64,000 bases of DNA from Gammaproteobacteria bacterium (GTDB lineage Bacteria > Pseudomonadota > Gammaproteobacteria > DSM-19610), in contig WGBO01000026.1 of assembly GCA_015494295.1 (NCBI GenBank), forward strand, positions 52,631 through 116,630. The letters run 5' to 3'. This document shows positions 44,942-54,089 of this stretch, one piece after another. How positions within the stretch are numbered: the stretch's first letter is position 1; the number at the start of each line of letters is the position of its first letter. Under the pieces are notes generated by a model. It was not told where the DNA came from and did not search any database. It worked only from the letters and a program-made list of their open reading frames with translations. The position numbers and the translations under genes were made by a program.

Positions 44942-45768
44942 CACAACTCCCGGCGGTGAAAAATGGCCATGGTCGCGCCCAGCGGCGCCAGCACCCACAG
45001 GAACATCAGCCCCAGCAGCAACGGTATACCAAACCCGGCCCGCGCCGCCACCCCGGCCAGGCCCGCGGCCTGGCTCACGGCTTCAAACGCTGTCAGGTTG
45101 AGCAGGCGGTAGGTGTCCGAGGGGCTGAACAGCATCAGGATCGAGAACAGCCCCTGGCCGATGCGCTGCTCGTGGTCCGCGAGCAGCAGGCCGAGCAGAC
45201 CGAGATCATACAACACCACGAAAATCAGCCACAGCACGATGGCCGCACCGGCGGCAGTGCTGCGTTCCCGCACCAGCACGCTGACCAGGTAGCCGAGCGC
45301 CACGAACACCGCGCCCAGCAACAGCGAGCTGCCCATCATGGTGAGGTAGGCCTGCCAGCCGAGCACGCCCTGCCCGGCGAACAGCACCGTGCCCAGCGCC
45401 GCGCCGCCGTAGCCCACCAGCACCGCCGTGAACAGGATCAGCATGTGGCCGCAGAACTTGCCGGCCACCACTTGCCAGCGCGCCACCGGGTAGGTCAGCA
45501 ACAACAGCATGGTGCCGCGCTCGAACTCCCCCACCAGCGCGTCGAACGCCAGCAACAGGGCGATCAGCGGCAACAGGTAGACGCTGAGGCTGGTCAGGCT
45601 GACCACGCTCACGTCCAGGGCGCTGGCGCGGGTGGCACCAGCGGGCGCCGATCCCACCAGCAACAGCGCCAGCGCGGTGGCGCCCAGCAGGACGATGGCG
45701 GCCGCCACCCAGCGGTTGCGCAAGCCGTCGAGGAATTCATTTGCGGCAAGTATCGCTATCGCTCTCAT
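44941..45768 (-). CDS. nosY: NosY, ABC transporter permease of the NosDFY complex
   Basis: 275 residues with six hydrophobic segments. The ABC-2 coupling motif is FERGTMLLLLTYPVARWQVV. N-terminus MRAIAILAANEFLDGLRNRW and the segment RIGQGLFSILMLFSPSDTYR match NosY. With NosF and NosD it supports CuZ/CuA assembly on NosZ. Overlaps nosF by 4 nt. Confidence 0.93.
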   Translation of the reverse strand: MRAIAILAANEFLDGLRNRWVAAAIVLLGATALALLLVGSAPAGATRASALDVSVVSLTSLSVYLLPLIALLLAFDALVGEFERGTMLLLLTYPVARWQVVAGKFCGHMLILFTAVLVGYGGAALGTVLFAGQGVLGWQAYLTMMGSSLLLGAVFVALGYLVSVLVRERSTAAGAAIVLWLIFVVLYDLGLLGLLLADHEQRIGQGLFSILMLFSPSDTYRLLNLTAFEAVSQAAGLAGVAARAGFGIPLLLGLMFLWVLAPLGATMAIFHRREL

Positions 45769-46700
45769 TGCGGTTGCGCGTTCTCCATGTAGTGGTTGTA
45801 GATATCGTCCAGCCGTGGCGGCATCACGTCCATGTCCTCGACCGCCTCGCCGAGTTCGCTGATACGACGAAACAGGATCATCTTGGTGGTTCCGAGGCAG
45901 GACAGCTCCACGCCGTGGTCGTTGACCCGCCGCAACTCACCCAGCGGCGCCAGTTGTTCGGCGACGCGCGCGGTATGGCCGTCGGCAATGCGCAACCGCA
46001 CCATGATCGGCAGGCCCGCCTGGCGCATCAGCGCGGACAGGGTGCCGCAGGCGACGATGACGCCGTTTTTCATGATGGCGATGCGGTCCGCGCGCCCCTC
46101 CACCTCGTTCAGCGAATGCGAGGAGGTCAACGATGTGGTGCCGGACAGGCTGAGGCTGTCGATCAGGTCGTAGAACTGCCGCCGCAGCGTCGGATCGAGC
46201 CCGCTGGTGGGTTCGTCCAGGAACAGCAGGCGCGGCTGGCCGAGCATGGCCTGGGCCAGCCCCAGGCGCTGGCGCATGCCCTTGGAATAGGTGCTGACGC
46301 GGCGCCCGGCGGCCTGTTCCAGCCCTACCCGCTCCAGGATGCCGGCGCATTCCCGGACCGGCACACCCTTGAGCCGGGCGTAGAAAGCCAGCACCTCACG
46401 GCCTTTCATGGCGCCGTGAAACGCCACGCTCTCCGGCAGGTAGCCGATGGCGCGCCGCTGCGCGGCCGCCGCGGTGGCCGGGTCGGCGTCGAGCACGCGC
46501 ACGCTGCCCCGTGAAGGATGGGTCAGCCCCAGCATCAGTTTCATCAGCGTGGTCTTGCCGGCGCCGTTGTGGCCGATCAGCACCATGCGCTCGCCGCGCC
46601 TGACCGACAGGTCCACGCCACGCACCACCGCCTTGCCGGCGTAGTGCTTGCTGACCCCGGCCAGTTCGATCGCCGTCTGCGTGCCGCCCGCCTCAGCCAT
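45765..46700 (-). CDS. nosF: NosF, ABC transporter ATP-binding protein
   Basis: 311 residues. Walker A LIGHNGAGKTTLMKL, Q-loop region GYLPESVAFHGAMKGREVL, signature YSKGMRQRLGLAQAML, Walker B LLFLDEPTSGLDP, and H-loop LTSSHSLNEVEG. The signature has the SKGM variant usual in NosF. Overlaps nosD by 8 nt and nosY by 4 nt. Confidence 0.94.
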   Translation of the reverse strand: MAEAGGTQTAIELAGVSKHYAGKAVVRGVDLSVRRGERMVLIGHNGAGKTTLMKLMLGLTHPSRGSVRVLDADPATAAAAQRRAIGYLPESVAFHGAMKGREVLAFYARLKGVPVRECAGILERVGLEQAAGRRVSTYSKGMRQRLGLAQAMLGQPRLLFLDEPTSGLDPTLRRQFYDLIDSLSLSGTTSLTSSHSLNEVEGRADRIAIMKNGVIVACGTLSALMRQAGLPIMVRLRIADGHTARVAEQLAPLGELRRVNDHGVELSCLGTTKMILFRRISELGEAVEDMDVMPPRLDDIYNHYMENAQPQ

Positions 46701-47988
46701 CGGAACGCTCCGGGATCTCCGGCACCCGCATCAGCGGCGCGCTGTCGCGAACCCCGCCGGGATACAGGGCCGGGAACTGGGACTGCGCCCAGCGCAACAC
46801 CTGCACCGCCGGGCTGTTGAGCAGCAGCTTGGCCATCGGATGCCGCCACACGATCTGGTCGACGAGATCGTTGGGGCGGTAGGGCCTGTCCGCGATACCG
46901 TCCCCGTCGAGGTCGAAGGCGGGGTTGTCGCTCCAGTAGTTTCCGCGGCCTTCCAGGGACCACTCGATGAAGCGGGTGCCGACGTATTTCACCTGGGTGC
47001 GGTTGTTCACGAAGGCATTCCCGTACACCAGGTTGCGCTCCGAACCGGCGGTGAAATGGATGCCGATGCGGCAGCCGGAGAAATAGTTGTCATGGATGCG
47101 GTTGACGTTGGCATTGTAGATGAACACACACTTCTCGGGCCCACCCGTCACCCGGTTGCCGCGGATGTCGGAATGGTTGGTGTAGTTGAAAAACAGACCG
47201 CGATCGCGGTCGCCCTCCGAGACGTTGCCCACGACCCGCAGGCGCTCGGAATACATCAGCGCGTAACCGACGTGGTTGCCGCTGGAATGGTTGAAACTGA
47301 CCTCACTGTCGTGAGTGTACATGTAGTGAATGGCAAAGCGCAGTTCGTGCAGGTAGTTTCCGCGAAACACATTGTCGTGGCTGGTGGTAACGAAAATGCC
47401 GTCGCGGCCGAAACGGATGTCGTTGTCCTCGACCACCGAGCCCGGCGTATTCCACAACTGCACGCCGTTGCCGCGCGCGTTGACGCGGGGGTTGGTGCTG
47501 CCCACGATGGTGTTATTGCGTACCCGCGCGTCGTCCGGGCCCTTGAGGTAGACGCTTATCAGGTTGCCCCGCAGGCGGTTGCCGTCGATCAGGGCGCGGT
47601 CCCCCTCCGGGGTCACGAAGATGCCGCTGTCCTCGGTCGCCAGGCTGGTGCCGGAACCGCGCACGGTAACATTGCGCACCGTCACATCCGGCGCGTCCAC
47701 GGTAATCACCCGCCCCTCGCCGCCGCCGTCGACGATACTGCCGGCCGAGCCGTACAGTTCCAGCGGCTTGTCGATAACGATCCGGCCGGCGTACACACCG
47801 TCCTGCAACAGCAGGCGGTCGCCGGGCCCGGCCTGAGCGATGGCCTGTTGCAAAACGCCGTCGCCGGGCGCCACGCGCCGTTCCGCGGCGCCCGCCACCG
47901 TGGCCAGACAGACAAGCAGCAGCCACAAAAATCCGCCGGCCGGCGCTCGGCCGACCGGCGGTTCACGATGTGCCCTGCAACACGGCAA
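46693..47988 (-). CDS. nosD: NosD, periplasmic beta-helix copper-processing protein
   Basis: About 431 residues. Signal peptide around FLWLLLVCLATVAGAA, then a right-handed parallel beta-helix (CASH/NosD repeats) such as ITVDAPDVTVRNVTVRGSG, IRGNRVTGGPEKCVFIYNAN and the GNYWSDNPAFDLDGDGIADR calcium-like segment near the C-terminus. It works with NosFY in CuZ site assembly. The start is uncertain: the open frame reaches 48060 but would overlap nosZ by 60 bp. The TTG at 47988 follows the nosZ stop directly, but has no clear ribosome-binding site. Confidence 0.88.
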   Translation of the reverse strand: MPCCRAHREPPVGRAPAGGFLWLLLVCLATVAGAAERRVAPGDGVLQQAIAQAGPGDRLLLQDGVYAGRIVIDKPLELYGSAGSIVDGGGEGRVITVDAPDVTVRNVTVRGSGTSLATEDSGIFVTPEGDRALIDGNRLRGNLISVYLKGPDDARVRNNTIVGSTNPRVNARGNGVQLWNTPGSVVEDNDIRFGRDGIFVTTSHDNVFRGNYLHELRFAIHYMYTHDSEVSFNHSSGNHVGYALMYSERLRVVGNVSEGDRDRGLFFNYTNHSDIRGNRVTGGPEKCVFIYNANVNRIHDNYFSGCRIGIHFTAGSERNLVYGNAFVNNRTQVKYVGTRFIEWSLEGRGNYWSDNPAFDLDGDGIADRPYRPNDLVDQIVWRHPMAKLLLNSPAVQVLRWAQSQFPALYPGGVRDSAPLMRVPEIPERSDG

Positions 47989-47999
47989 AACGCGAATGG

Positions 48000-49916
48000 C
48001 TATGTCGGCTCCACCAGCATGCGGCCGCGCATTTCCATGTGCAGTGCGTGACAGAACCACTGGCAGTAGAACCAGTGCACGCCGGGTCGGTCCGCGGTAA
48101 AGGTCACCGAAGAGGTGGCCTGCGGCCCGATTTCCATGGCGATGCCGTAGTTGGCCAGCGTGAAGCCGTGCGTCAGGTCATCGATCTGGTCATTGTTGCT
48201 GATGTAGATGGTGACCTCGTCGCCCTGCTTGACGGTGAACTTCTCCATGCTGTAGTTCGGCGCGATCGACCAGATGTAGACGCGCACCTTGTTGCCGTCC
48301 CGAATCACCTTCGAGTCGGTATACAGGTTCACGCCGTCCTTCTCGGCCTGCGCGCGCGCTTCCGCCCACATGGGGTCGTCCTTCTTCCATACCGAACGCG
48401 GATTGACGATATCGGAACGCACGATGATGCAGTCGTGCGGCTCGGCGAAAGTCGGGCCGTCGTGCACGATCTTCATATGCTTGCCGGAGATGTCGATCAA
48501 CTGGTCGTTCTCGGGTTTCAGCGGCCCGGCGTTGAGGAAGCGGTCCTTGGAGAACTTGTTGAGGGACACCAGCCACTTGCCATCGGCTTCCCTGGTCTCG
48601 CCCATGGACGTGTGGTTGTGGCCCGGCTGGTAGTGCACGTCGATCTTCTCGATGATCGGGTCCACCTTCTTGCCGGCATAGGCATCGACGGCCTTCTGGA
48701 TGTTCCATTTCACCGCCTGGCTGTCCAGGAACAGGGTGGTAAAGGCGTTGCCCTTGCCGTCGAAGGCGGTGTGCAACGGACCCAGGCCCAGCTCCGGCTC
48801 GGCGACCACCGCGTCGCGCGGCTCGATCTTGTCCTTGAACAGGTCGGGCAGGCGCCGCACGTCGATGACGCTGACGGTCGGTGACAGCTTGCCGTTGATC
48901 ACCACGTACTTGCCGTCCGGCGCGGTGTTGCACCCGTGCGGGCTGTTGGAGACGGGAATGTAACGGGTGTACCTGGAGCCGTGGCGGCCGTCGATGACGG
49001 GAACGCCCTTCATCTCCTTGTAGTCACCCTTCTTCACCGCATCCTCGATGGCCTTGATGTCGAACACCACCACCCAGTCCTGCTCGTTGGCGGTCATCTG
49101 CGCAAGGTTGACGCCCTCCTCGCTGTTATAACAGGTCGAGAAGGCATACAGGCCCTGGTAGTCCGCGTCGCAGTTGTCCAGGTTGCCATCCACCATCACC
49201 TGCCAGGCGACTTCCATGGTGTCGCCGTCGATGGCGGTGAAGATGGCGTGGTACTTCTTTGGATCGTCGAGGTCGCGGCCGTCGTTGGGCAGCGGCACGC
49301 GGTGCTCGCCGTTGGCGAACACATAGCCGGTACGCGGGTACTTCTGCGGGCGCAGGCCGTGGATGTCCGCGGCGTTGGGAATCTCGATAATCTTGTCGCA
49401 CTTCATCACGTCGCAACGCACCCGCGCCACGCGGGTGTTTGCCTTGTCGTTCATGAACAGGTAACGGCCGTCGTAGGTGCCGTCGGTGAACGACATGTGC
49501 GGGTGGTGAAGGTCGCCGTTCAGCCACACGCCGCCACGGCTCTCCAGGAACTTCCTGGTGTCGGGCAACAGTCCTTCGGTGAGAATCTTGCGGCTCTCGT
49601 TGGTCATGCCCCAGCCGGTGGCGCTGCAACGATTGAACACCGGCACACGCATCAGCTCGCGCATGGAGGGAACACCCATGATACGCAGCTCGCCAGCCTG
49701 ACCACTACTCCAGAAACCGTAATACTCGTCCAGCTCGCCCGGGCCGACATTCGCCTTGCCTTCACCGGACGACGCCTCGACCGCTGGTGGGTACAGCAGT
49801 GAACCTCCTGTCAACCCGGCCACTCCACCTGCCCCGGCCAGCGCCGCCAGTTTGGCGGAGCCGCCCAGCAGCTCTCTTCGGGTAATACCCGATTTCTTGT
49901 CATCTGATTTTGACAT
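48000..49916 (-). CDS. nosZ: Nitrous oxide reductase NosZ (clade I)
   Basis: 638 residues. Reduces N2O to N2 in the periplasm. The twin-arginine signal [20 protein letters not shown] marks clade I (Tat-exported). The N-terminal beta-propeller carries CuZ histidines ([42 protein letters not shown]). The C-terminal cupredoxin domain has the CuA site [15 protein letters not shown]. Ribosome-binding site GGGAGAGACGCA. 72 bp separate it from nosR upstream. Confidence 0.96.
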   Translation of the reverse strand: MSKSDDKKSGITRRELLGGSAKLAALAGAGGVAGLTGGSLLYPPAVEASSGEGKANVGPGELDEYYGFWSSGQAGELRIMGVPSMRELMRVPVFNRCSATGWGMTNESRKILTEGLLPDTRKFLESRGGVWLNGDLHHPHMSFTDGTYDGRYLFMNDKANTRVARVRCDVMKCDKIIEIPNAADIHGLRPQKYPRTGYVFANGEHRVPLPNDGRDLDDPKKYHAIFTAIDGDTMEVAWQVMVDGNLDNCDADYQGLYAFSTCYNSEEGVNLAQMTANEQDWVVVFDIKAIEDAVKKGDYKEMKGVPVIDGRHGSRYTRYIPVSNSPHGCNTAPDGKYVVINGKLSPTVSVIDVRRLPDLFKDKIEPRDAVVAEPELGLGPLHTAFDGKGNAFTTLFLDSQAVKWNIQKAVDAYAGKKVDPIIEKIDVHYQPGHNHTSMGETREADGKWLVSLNKFSKDRFLNAGPLKPENDQLIDISGKHMKIVHDGPTFAEPHDCIIVRSDIVNPRSVWKKDDPMWAEARAQAEKDGVNLYTDSKVIRDGNKVRVYIWSIAPNYSMEKFTVKQGDEVTIYISNNDQIDDLTHGFTLANYGIAMEIGPQATSSVTFTADRPGVHWFYCQWFCHALHMEMRGRMLVEPT

Positions 49917-49988
49917 TGCGTCTCTCCCTCTGCTTCTGCTCTTGGTTAAACCGTGCCCGCGGGGCGCGGCCTGTGTGTATAAACCACT

Positions 49989-52292
49989 CTAACCGTGGCT
50001 TCCTGGTTCCTGGCTGGACGCTTTGTCTGCCGTCTCGTTTTGCCTTTGCCGGACTTCTTCCATCCGGCGCGCGACACCCGTCTTGCCGCCCTTCGAAAGA
50101 TTGACCTGCCGCTCGCGTTTCAGACGTTTCTGGATCAGCACCGGACAGGCGTGATCGTCCGAGTACACCACCTGGCAGTGCAAACAGTATAGACACTCGT
50201 TGACATTGATATTGCCTTCCTTGTGGATGGCCTGGACCATGCACTCGTTGGCGCAGCGCTGGCACGGCGCTCCGCACTCCTTGTAGCGCTTCAGCCACTC
50301 GAACATGCGCAGCCGCCCCGGGATCGCCAGCGCCGCGCCGAGCGGACACACATAGCGGCAATAGAAACGTTCGATAAACAGGCCGGGTATCAGCACGGCG
50401 ATCGCGAACACCACGAAAGGCCAGTCGCGGGCGAACTTGAGAATGATCGCCGTCTTGAACGGCTCCACTTCCGAGAGCTTTTCGGCAATCCCGAGGGAAT
50501 GCAGGGAGAACCCGAACAACACAAGGAATATCAGATACTTGAGCGTCCACAAGCGTTCGTGCAGCCCCCACGGCAGCGTAAGCTGGGGGATCTTCACCCA
50601 CTTGGCGACGCGATTCATCAGTTCCTGCAGCGCCCCGAACGGGCACAACCAGCCACAATAGGGACCGCGGCCCCAGAACAGCAGCGCGGCGGCCACCGAA
50701 CCCCAGAGAATGAAGATCAGGGGCTCCATCAGAAAGTAGTTCCAGTCGAAACCGCTGACCAGCGCGTTGAACACCGCCAGTATGTTGACCACCGACAACT
50801 GGGCGTTGGCGTACCAGCCGATGCCAAACAGGGTGAACAGCAGGAAGCCGACGCGCACCCGGTCGGTGAGCAGCGGCCGCTTCACCAGCCAGTCCTGGAA
50901 GAAGAAGATCAGCGTCAACACACCCAGCGCCAGCATCAGCACGATGACCTCGCCCTGCTTGGCCAGCCACATTCGCGTCCACAGCGGCGCGCCGGGCTGA
51001 TCCGCGCCGATCCAGGCAGCCAGGCCCCTCGACACCGGCTGCTCCGGCTCAATGATGGTCAGGTACTTTCGCGGCGGCGTGTAGACAAGCTCGAAGGTCT
51101 GGAAAGCCTTCTTGCGCGGACCGACCGCGCGCCCCACCAGCAGTTCCAGCTTCCAGGGCGCCGCCGGGTCGAAGCCCTGCCCGGAAGGCACCACGAACAG
51201 GTCGACGTCCTTCAGTTTCGGCGCGCCATCGGCGGCGATGCGGCTCAGGCGCTTGTGCTGGTAGTCGTGGAAACGGATCTTGGTGTCGCCCTGCACGAGC
51301 TGGAAGCGGTCGAAGATACCACCGCGCACATAACCCGATCCCTTGAAGGAATAGCGTCCGTCGCCGGCCAGCAGGATAGCGTGCTGTCCCGGTTCCAGGC
51401 GCTTCTGCAGGTTACGGTACTCCGCTTCGCCGAGCAGGCTGCGGCCGATGGCCGGGATGGACACCACCCCGGCATACAGTTCGATGAAGGCCTCGTTGGG
51501 GTCGCCCAGTTCCGGATGCTCGGCGGCCAGCGGATCCCCCGACGCCTCGAAGGCCTGGTTGACCTCCTCCAGCGTCAGCAGCAAACGCGCCACCGAACCG
51601 TCGGCCAGCAACGCCTGCCAGTCCTCGACCGTTCCCGCCTCGGGGTTGATCACCGCGCGTGGTCCGCTGGCTTCGGCCTGCGGCCGCAGGCCGCCAAGGC
51701 CGTGCGCGCGCGCCACCTTGATGGCGCTGCGCAGGATCGTGTCGTCCATCACCATCACCGTCACGGTGGCGCCGGTCACCACGTCCACCTTGTGGTCGCC
51801 AATCTCGGCGCGCACCAGCTTGCCGATGTCCAGTCCCTGGTAGTCGTCCAGCACCGCGACGATGCGTTTCTCCGGGATGCCGATCAACACAATGGGCTCG
51901 TGGTGCTCCACCAGCAGCACCTTGCGAATCACCCCTTTCATGTCGATGGCGACCAGTTGATGGATGGGTTTGCCGGAGTAACCGGTGGTGTTGACGTAGT
52001 CGCTGGTCAGGAACACGAAACCGAGGCGGGTGTCGCCCTTGAAGGCCGGCGCGACGGGTGGATCGCTCTCCGGCTCGCCGATACGGTCCGCGCCGGGAAA
52101 TACCGCCTGCGGCTCGATGTCGGCAAGGAAACGCGGCAACTCGCTCGCGCCCGCCAGCCCGCTCGTCATCATCGACAGAAGCAGCAAGGCAAACAGCCAC
52201 GACACGCGCACGGCACCACGACGCCAGGGCGCACCGGTGACGCAACACCTCTTTCGCAGCGCTCCGGCGCCAACGTGCTCCAGACTATTCAT
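49989..52292 (-). CDS. nosR: NosR, membrane flavo-iron-sulfur protein of N2O reduction
   Basis: 767 residues. Feeds quinol electrons to NosZ and is needed for its expression. Signal/anchor segment WLFALLLLSMMTSGLAGASE, periplasmic FMN-binding domain with VDVVTGATVTVMVMDD (threonine flavinylation site), about five membrane helices, CGWLCPFGALQ and CRYVCPLGAALAIPGR. The C-terminal 4Fe-4S cysteines are ECGAPCQRCANEC and NECLYCLHCQVVYSDDHACP. The ATG at 52292 restores the family N-terminus; the longer frame beyond it is antisense to the ferritin-like gene. No nosX/apbE flavin transferase is in the window. Confidence 0.95.
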   Translation of the reverse strand: MNSLEHVGAGALRKRCCVTGAPWRRGAVRVSWLFALLLLSMMTSGLAGASELPRFLADIEPQAVFPGADRIGEPESDPPVAPAFKGDTRLGFVFLTSDYVNTTGYSGKPIHQLVAIDMKGVIRKVLLVEHHEPIVLIGIPEKRIVAVLDDYQGLDIGKLVRAEIGDHKVDVVTGATVTVMVMDDTILRSAIKVARAHGLGGLRPQAEASGPRAVINPEAGTVEDWQALLADGSVARLLLTLEEVNQAFEASGDPLAAEHPELGDPNEAFIELYAGVVSIPAIGRSLLGEAEYRNLQKRLEPGQHAILLAGDGRYSFKGSGYVRGGIFDRFQLVQGDTKIRFHDYQHKRLSRIAADGAPKLKDVDLFVVPSGQGFDPAAPWKLELLVGRAVGPRKKAFQTFELVYTPPRKYLTIIEPEQPVSRGLAAWIGADQPGAPLWTRMWLAKQGEVIVLMLALGVLTLIFFFQDWLVKRPLLTDRVRVGFLLFTLFGIGWYANAQLSVVNILAVFNALVSGFDWNYFLMEPLIFILWGSVAAALLFWGRGPYCGWLCPFGALQELMNRVAKWVKIPQLTLPWGLHERLWTLKYLIFLVLFGFSLHSLGIAEKLSEVEPFKTAIILKFARDWPFVVFAIAVLIPGLFIERFYCRYVCPLGAALAIPGRLRMFEWLKRYKECGAPCQRCANECMVQAIHKEGNINVNECLYCLHCQVVYSDDHACPVLIQKRLKRERQVNLSKGGKTGVARRMEEVRQRQNETADKASSQEPGSHG

Positions 52293-52358
52293 TAAGTTAT
52301 GTAAGTGTATTACCCTGTGTGTGAAAAGCAGTATAGCCAACCACCTCCCAATAGCTAC

Positions 52359-52372
52359 TTGATCTAAATCAA
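52359..52372. promoter_or_regulatory. FNR/DNR-type box (TTGAT-N4-ATCAA)
   Basis: TTGATCTAAATCAA is a perfect match to the Crp-Fnr family anaerobic box. It lies 67 bp upstream of the nosR start and 53 bp upstream of the divergent ferritin-like start, so a single site could control both under anaerobiosis or NO. Confidence 0.8.
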
Positions 52373-52424
52373 GGCGGCCGGAAACCTGCTGGGCGACAAA
52401 CAGGATGTGTGCGAGACTCACCGT

Positions 52425-53363
52425 ATGCTGAGCACCGACGTAAAGACAACCAGCGAACTCATGTCGATCGCCTTGCAGGCCGAGCACGAAGCCGTGCGCC
52501 GCTACAAGCACCTGGCCACCGCCATGCGCGAAGCCGGCAACGCCGAGGCCGCCTCCCTGTTCGAACGCATGGTGGAAGAAGAAAGCGGTCACGAAAACCT
52601 GATCGAGGAATGGGCCCGGCTGGAAGGCGTGGAACTGCGTGACGACATCGGGCCGGTCGTCTGGCAGGACCCCCAGGTCTCCACACAGTACGACGGCGAA
52701 GCCATCGACCCACTGCATAGCACACCCTACCGCGCACTGGCATTTGCCGTGCACAACGAGGAGCGCGCGTTCCGTTTCTATACCCACGTCGCGGCAACGG
52801 CGGAAGATCCCTCGGTGCGCGAATACGCGGAAATCCTCGCCCAGGAAGAACTCGGCCATGCCGCGCTGCTGCGCGCCATGCGCCGCCGCGCCTGGCACGC
52901 CGAACAAAACCGGGAAAGCGAAGTTCCGGACATCGACCCGGGCGCCGTGCGCACCCTTGCCGACCTGCTCACCATCGCGCGCAGCGCCGAACACTGCCTG
53001 GCGGAAAACCTCGCCGCACTGGGTGAAACACACCCGGAACTCACCAGCGCGGAACAGGCCATGCGCGACGTCCTGGCACAGATCGAGGCGGACATGGCGC
53101 AGACGGGCGAACCCGGCGAAAAGGCCCGCAAAGCCATCCAGGTCATCGAGGACTACCGCCAGCGCAACAGCGTCGCGCCGCATGACGCGGAGGCATTGCT
53201 GGAACGCCTGAGCACCGACAGCGACCGCTGCTTTGCGTTCTACGATGCCGTGGTCTCCCAGGCGAAGGACGAACAGGTCATGCTGGCGGCGCAAAAACTG
53301 TCGGAGTCCATCCTGGACCGAATCAGTCTGTTGCAGGCCAGTGCGTTAAGGCCTGCTGACTGA
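52425..53363 (+). CDS. Ferritin-like (rubrerythrin-type) double-domain protein
   Basis: 312 residues. Two successive four-helix-type units. The first has ALQAEHEAVRRYKHLATAMR and FERMVEEESGHENLIEEW; the second has AFAVHNEERAFRFYTHVAAT and EYAEILAQEELGHAALLRAM. Each provides a Glu plus ExxH pair typical of diiron ferritin-like domains. A third region (about 200-300) is helical with ARSAEHCLAENLAALG and SDRCFAFYDAVVSQA. Shares the FNR-type box with nosR, hinting at iron or reactive-nitrogen handling during denitrification. The GTG at 52407 is an alternative start. Confidence 0.82.
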   Translation: MLSTDVKTTSELMSIALQAEHEAVRRYKHLATAMREAGNAEAASLFERMVEEESGHENLIEEWARLEGVELRDDIGPVVWQDPQVSTQYDGEAIDPLHSTPYRALAFAVHNEERAFRFYTHVAATAEDPSVREYAEILAQEELGHAALLRAMRRRAWHAEQNRESEVPDIDPGAVRTLADLLTIARSAEHCLAENLAALGETHPELTSAEQAMRDVLAQIEADMAQTGEPGEKARKAIQVIEDYRQRNSVAPHDAEALLERLSTDSDRCFAFYDAVVSQAKDEQVMLAAQKLSESILDRISLLQASALRPAD

Positions 53364-53526
53364 CGCCGCGCCTGCCGGCAGCCTGACGGCGTTCGGTTCG
53401 CTGCCGTCGGGGGTAGATCTCATCCACCAGGCTGTCGCGGTTGTTGTCTGGTCCATCATCTGCGACCAACGGAGTTGGAAGCGGCGTGACGGGCGGTCCG
53501 AGTGAAATCGGTCTCCAGACAGACAA
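53323..53526 (-). CDS. Possible small Arg/Pro-rich protein, 67 residues
   Basis: Low-confidence frame on the minus strand with ISLGPPVTPLPTPLVADDGP and DEIYPRRQRTERRQAAGRRG, a composition seen in short uncharacterised gammaproteobacterial proteins. It overlaps the 3' end of the convergent ferritin-like gene by 41 bp. The rest of the 309-bp gap (53527-53672) marks the transition to the defence island and holds no recognised tRNA, repeat or integrase site. Confidence 0.3.
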   Translation of the reverse strand: MSVWRPISLGPPVTPLPTPLVADDGPDNNRDSLVDEIYPRRQRTERRQAAGRRGVSQQALTHWPATD

Positions 53527-53672
53527 AAGGCCCTACACCTTGCGATGCAGAGCCTTGGGATCAGAGGCCCCAGTCAGTTTGTCATCACCGGCTGGGGTCT
53601 GCCACCCGGAAGTGGTCTTACAAGCCCGATTTATCGGGAACATCAATATTATCGGCACGCCACCCCATAAAA

Positions 53673-54083
53673 TCAAGGTGTGTTAATGCCAAGGGCAATC
53701 ATCACTCCCCGGCGGATAGCCTCCAGATCCTCTGTAAGCACTTGTTCTGCTACGTAAATTCGCCTCCCTCCGGGCTCCTTGCCAATCATCACCCGATCCA
53801 GCCGCTCCAGCGAGACCGTAGCCAGCATGTCGCACTTGGCCCAAGTCTCTCTCCCGGCCAGCTTACCAGGCAGCGAACGCGGGTCCATCCGATGGTGGAA
53901 CGGCTCCGCCGGGTTCGGGGCGGTGGTGCTCAACGGCACGATGGTGCAAAGCCGGTTCGAGCGCCGGGGCCGGGGCGAGATCACCACTACCGGCCGCCGC
54001 TTGATCATCTCCGGTGCCTTGAACCCGGTGTTGAAATCGCAGATCAACACCATCCCTGGTTTGGGGTGAAAGGTAAGCGGCAT
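53673..54083 (-). CDS. PemK/MazF family toxin-like protein (no adjacent antitoxin)
   Basis: 136 residues. The MazF/PemK SH3-like barrel is recognisable: FHPKPGMVLICDFNTGFKAP, MIKRRPVVVISPRPRRSNRL, CTIVPLSTTAPNPAEPFHHR. The family comprises ribosome-independent mRNA endonucleases. It begins 6 bp after the DndE-HerA stop and is the last gene of the defence operon. No antitoxin gene is adjacent; a ribbon-helix-helix protein heads the same operon 8.5 kb upstream. Confidence 0.85.
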   Translation of the reverse strand: MPLTFHPKPGMVLICDFNTGFKAPEMIKRRPVVVISPRPRRSNRLCTIVPLSTTAPNPAEPFHHRMDPRSLPGKLAGRETWAKCDMLATVSLERLDRVMIGKEPGGRRIYVAEQVLTEDLEAIRRGVMIALGINTP

Positions 54084-54089
54084 CCTGTG

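Noticed and set aside
47706..47966. GTG-started frame MNRRSAERRPADF as an alternative NosD start
   Set aside because: It would need a frameshift to join the beta-helix frame, and the nosD frame already contains an intact signal peptide.
52293..53294. N-terminal extension of nosR by about 330 codons
   Set aside because: It is antisense to the ferritin-like gene; NosR homology starts near 52292, and the FNR-type box would otherwise fall inside the gene.
53364..53672. tRNA gene or attachment-site search at the island edge
   Set aside because: No cloverleaf-like sequence or obvious direct repeat with the right edge was found by eye.
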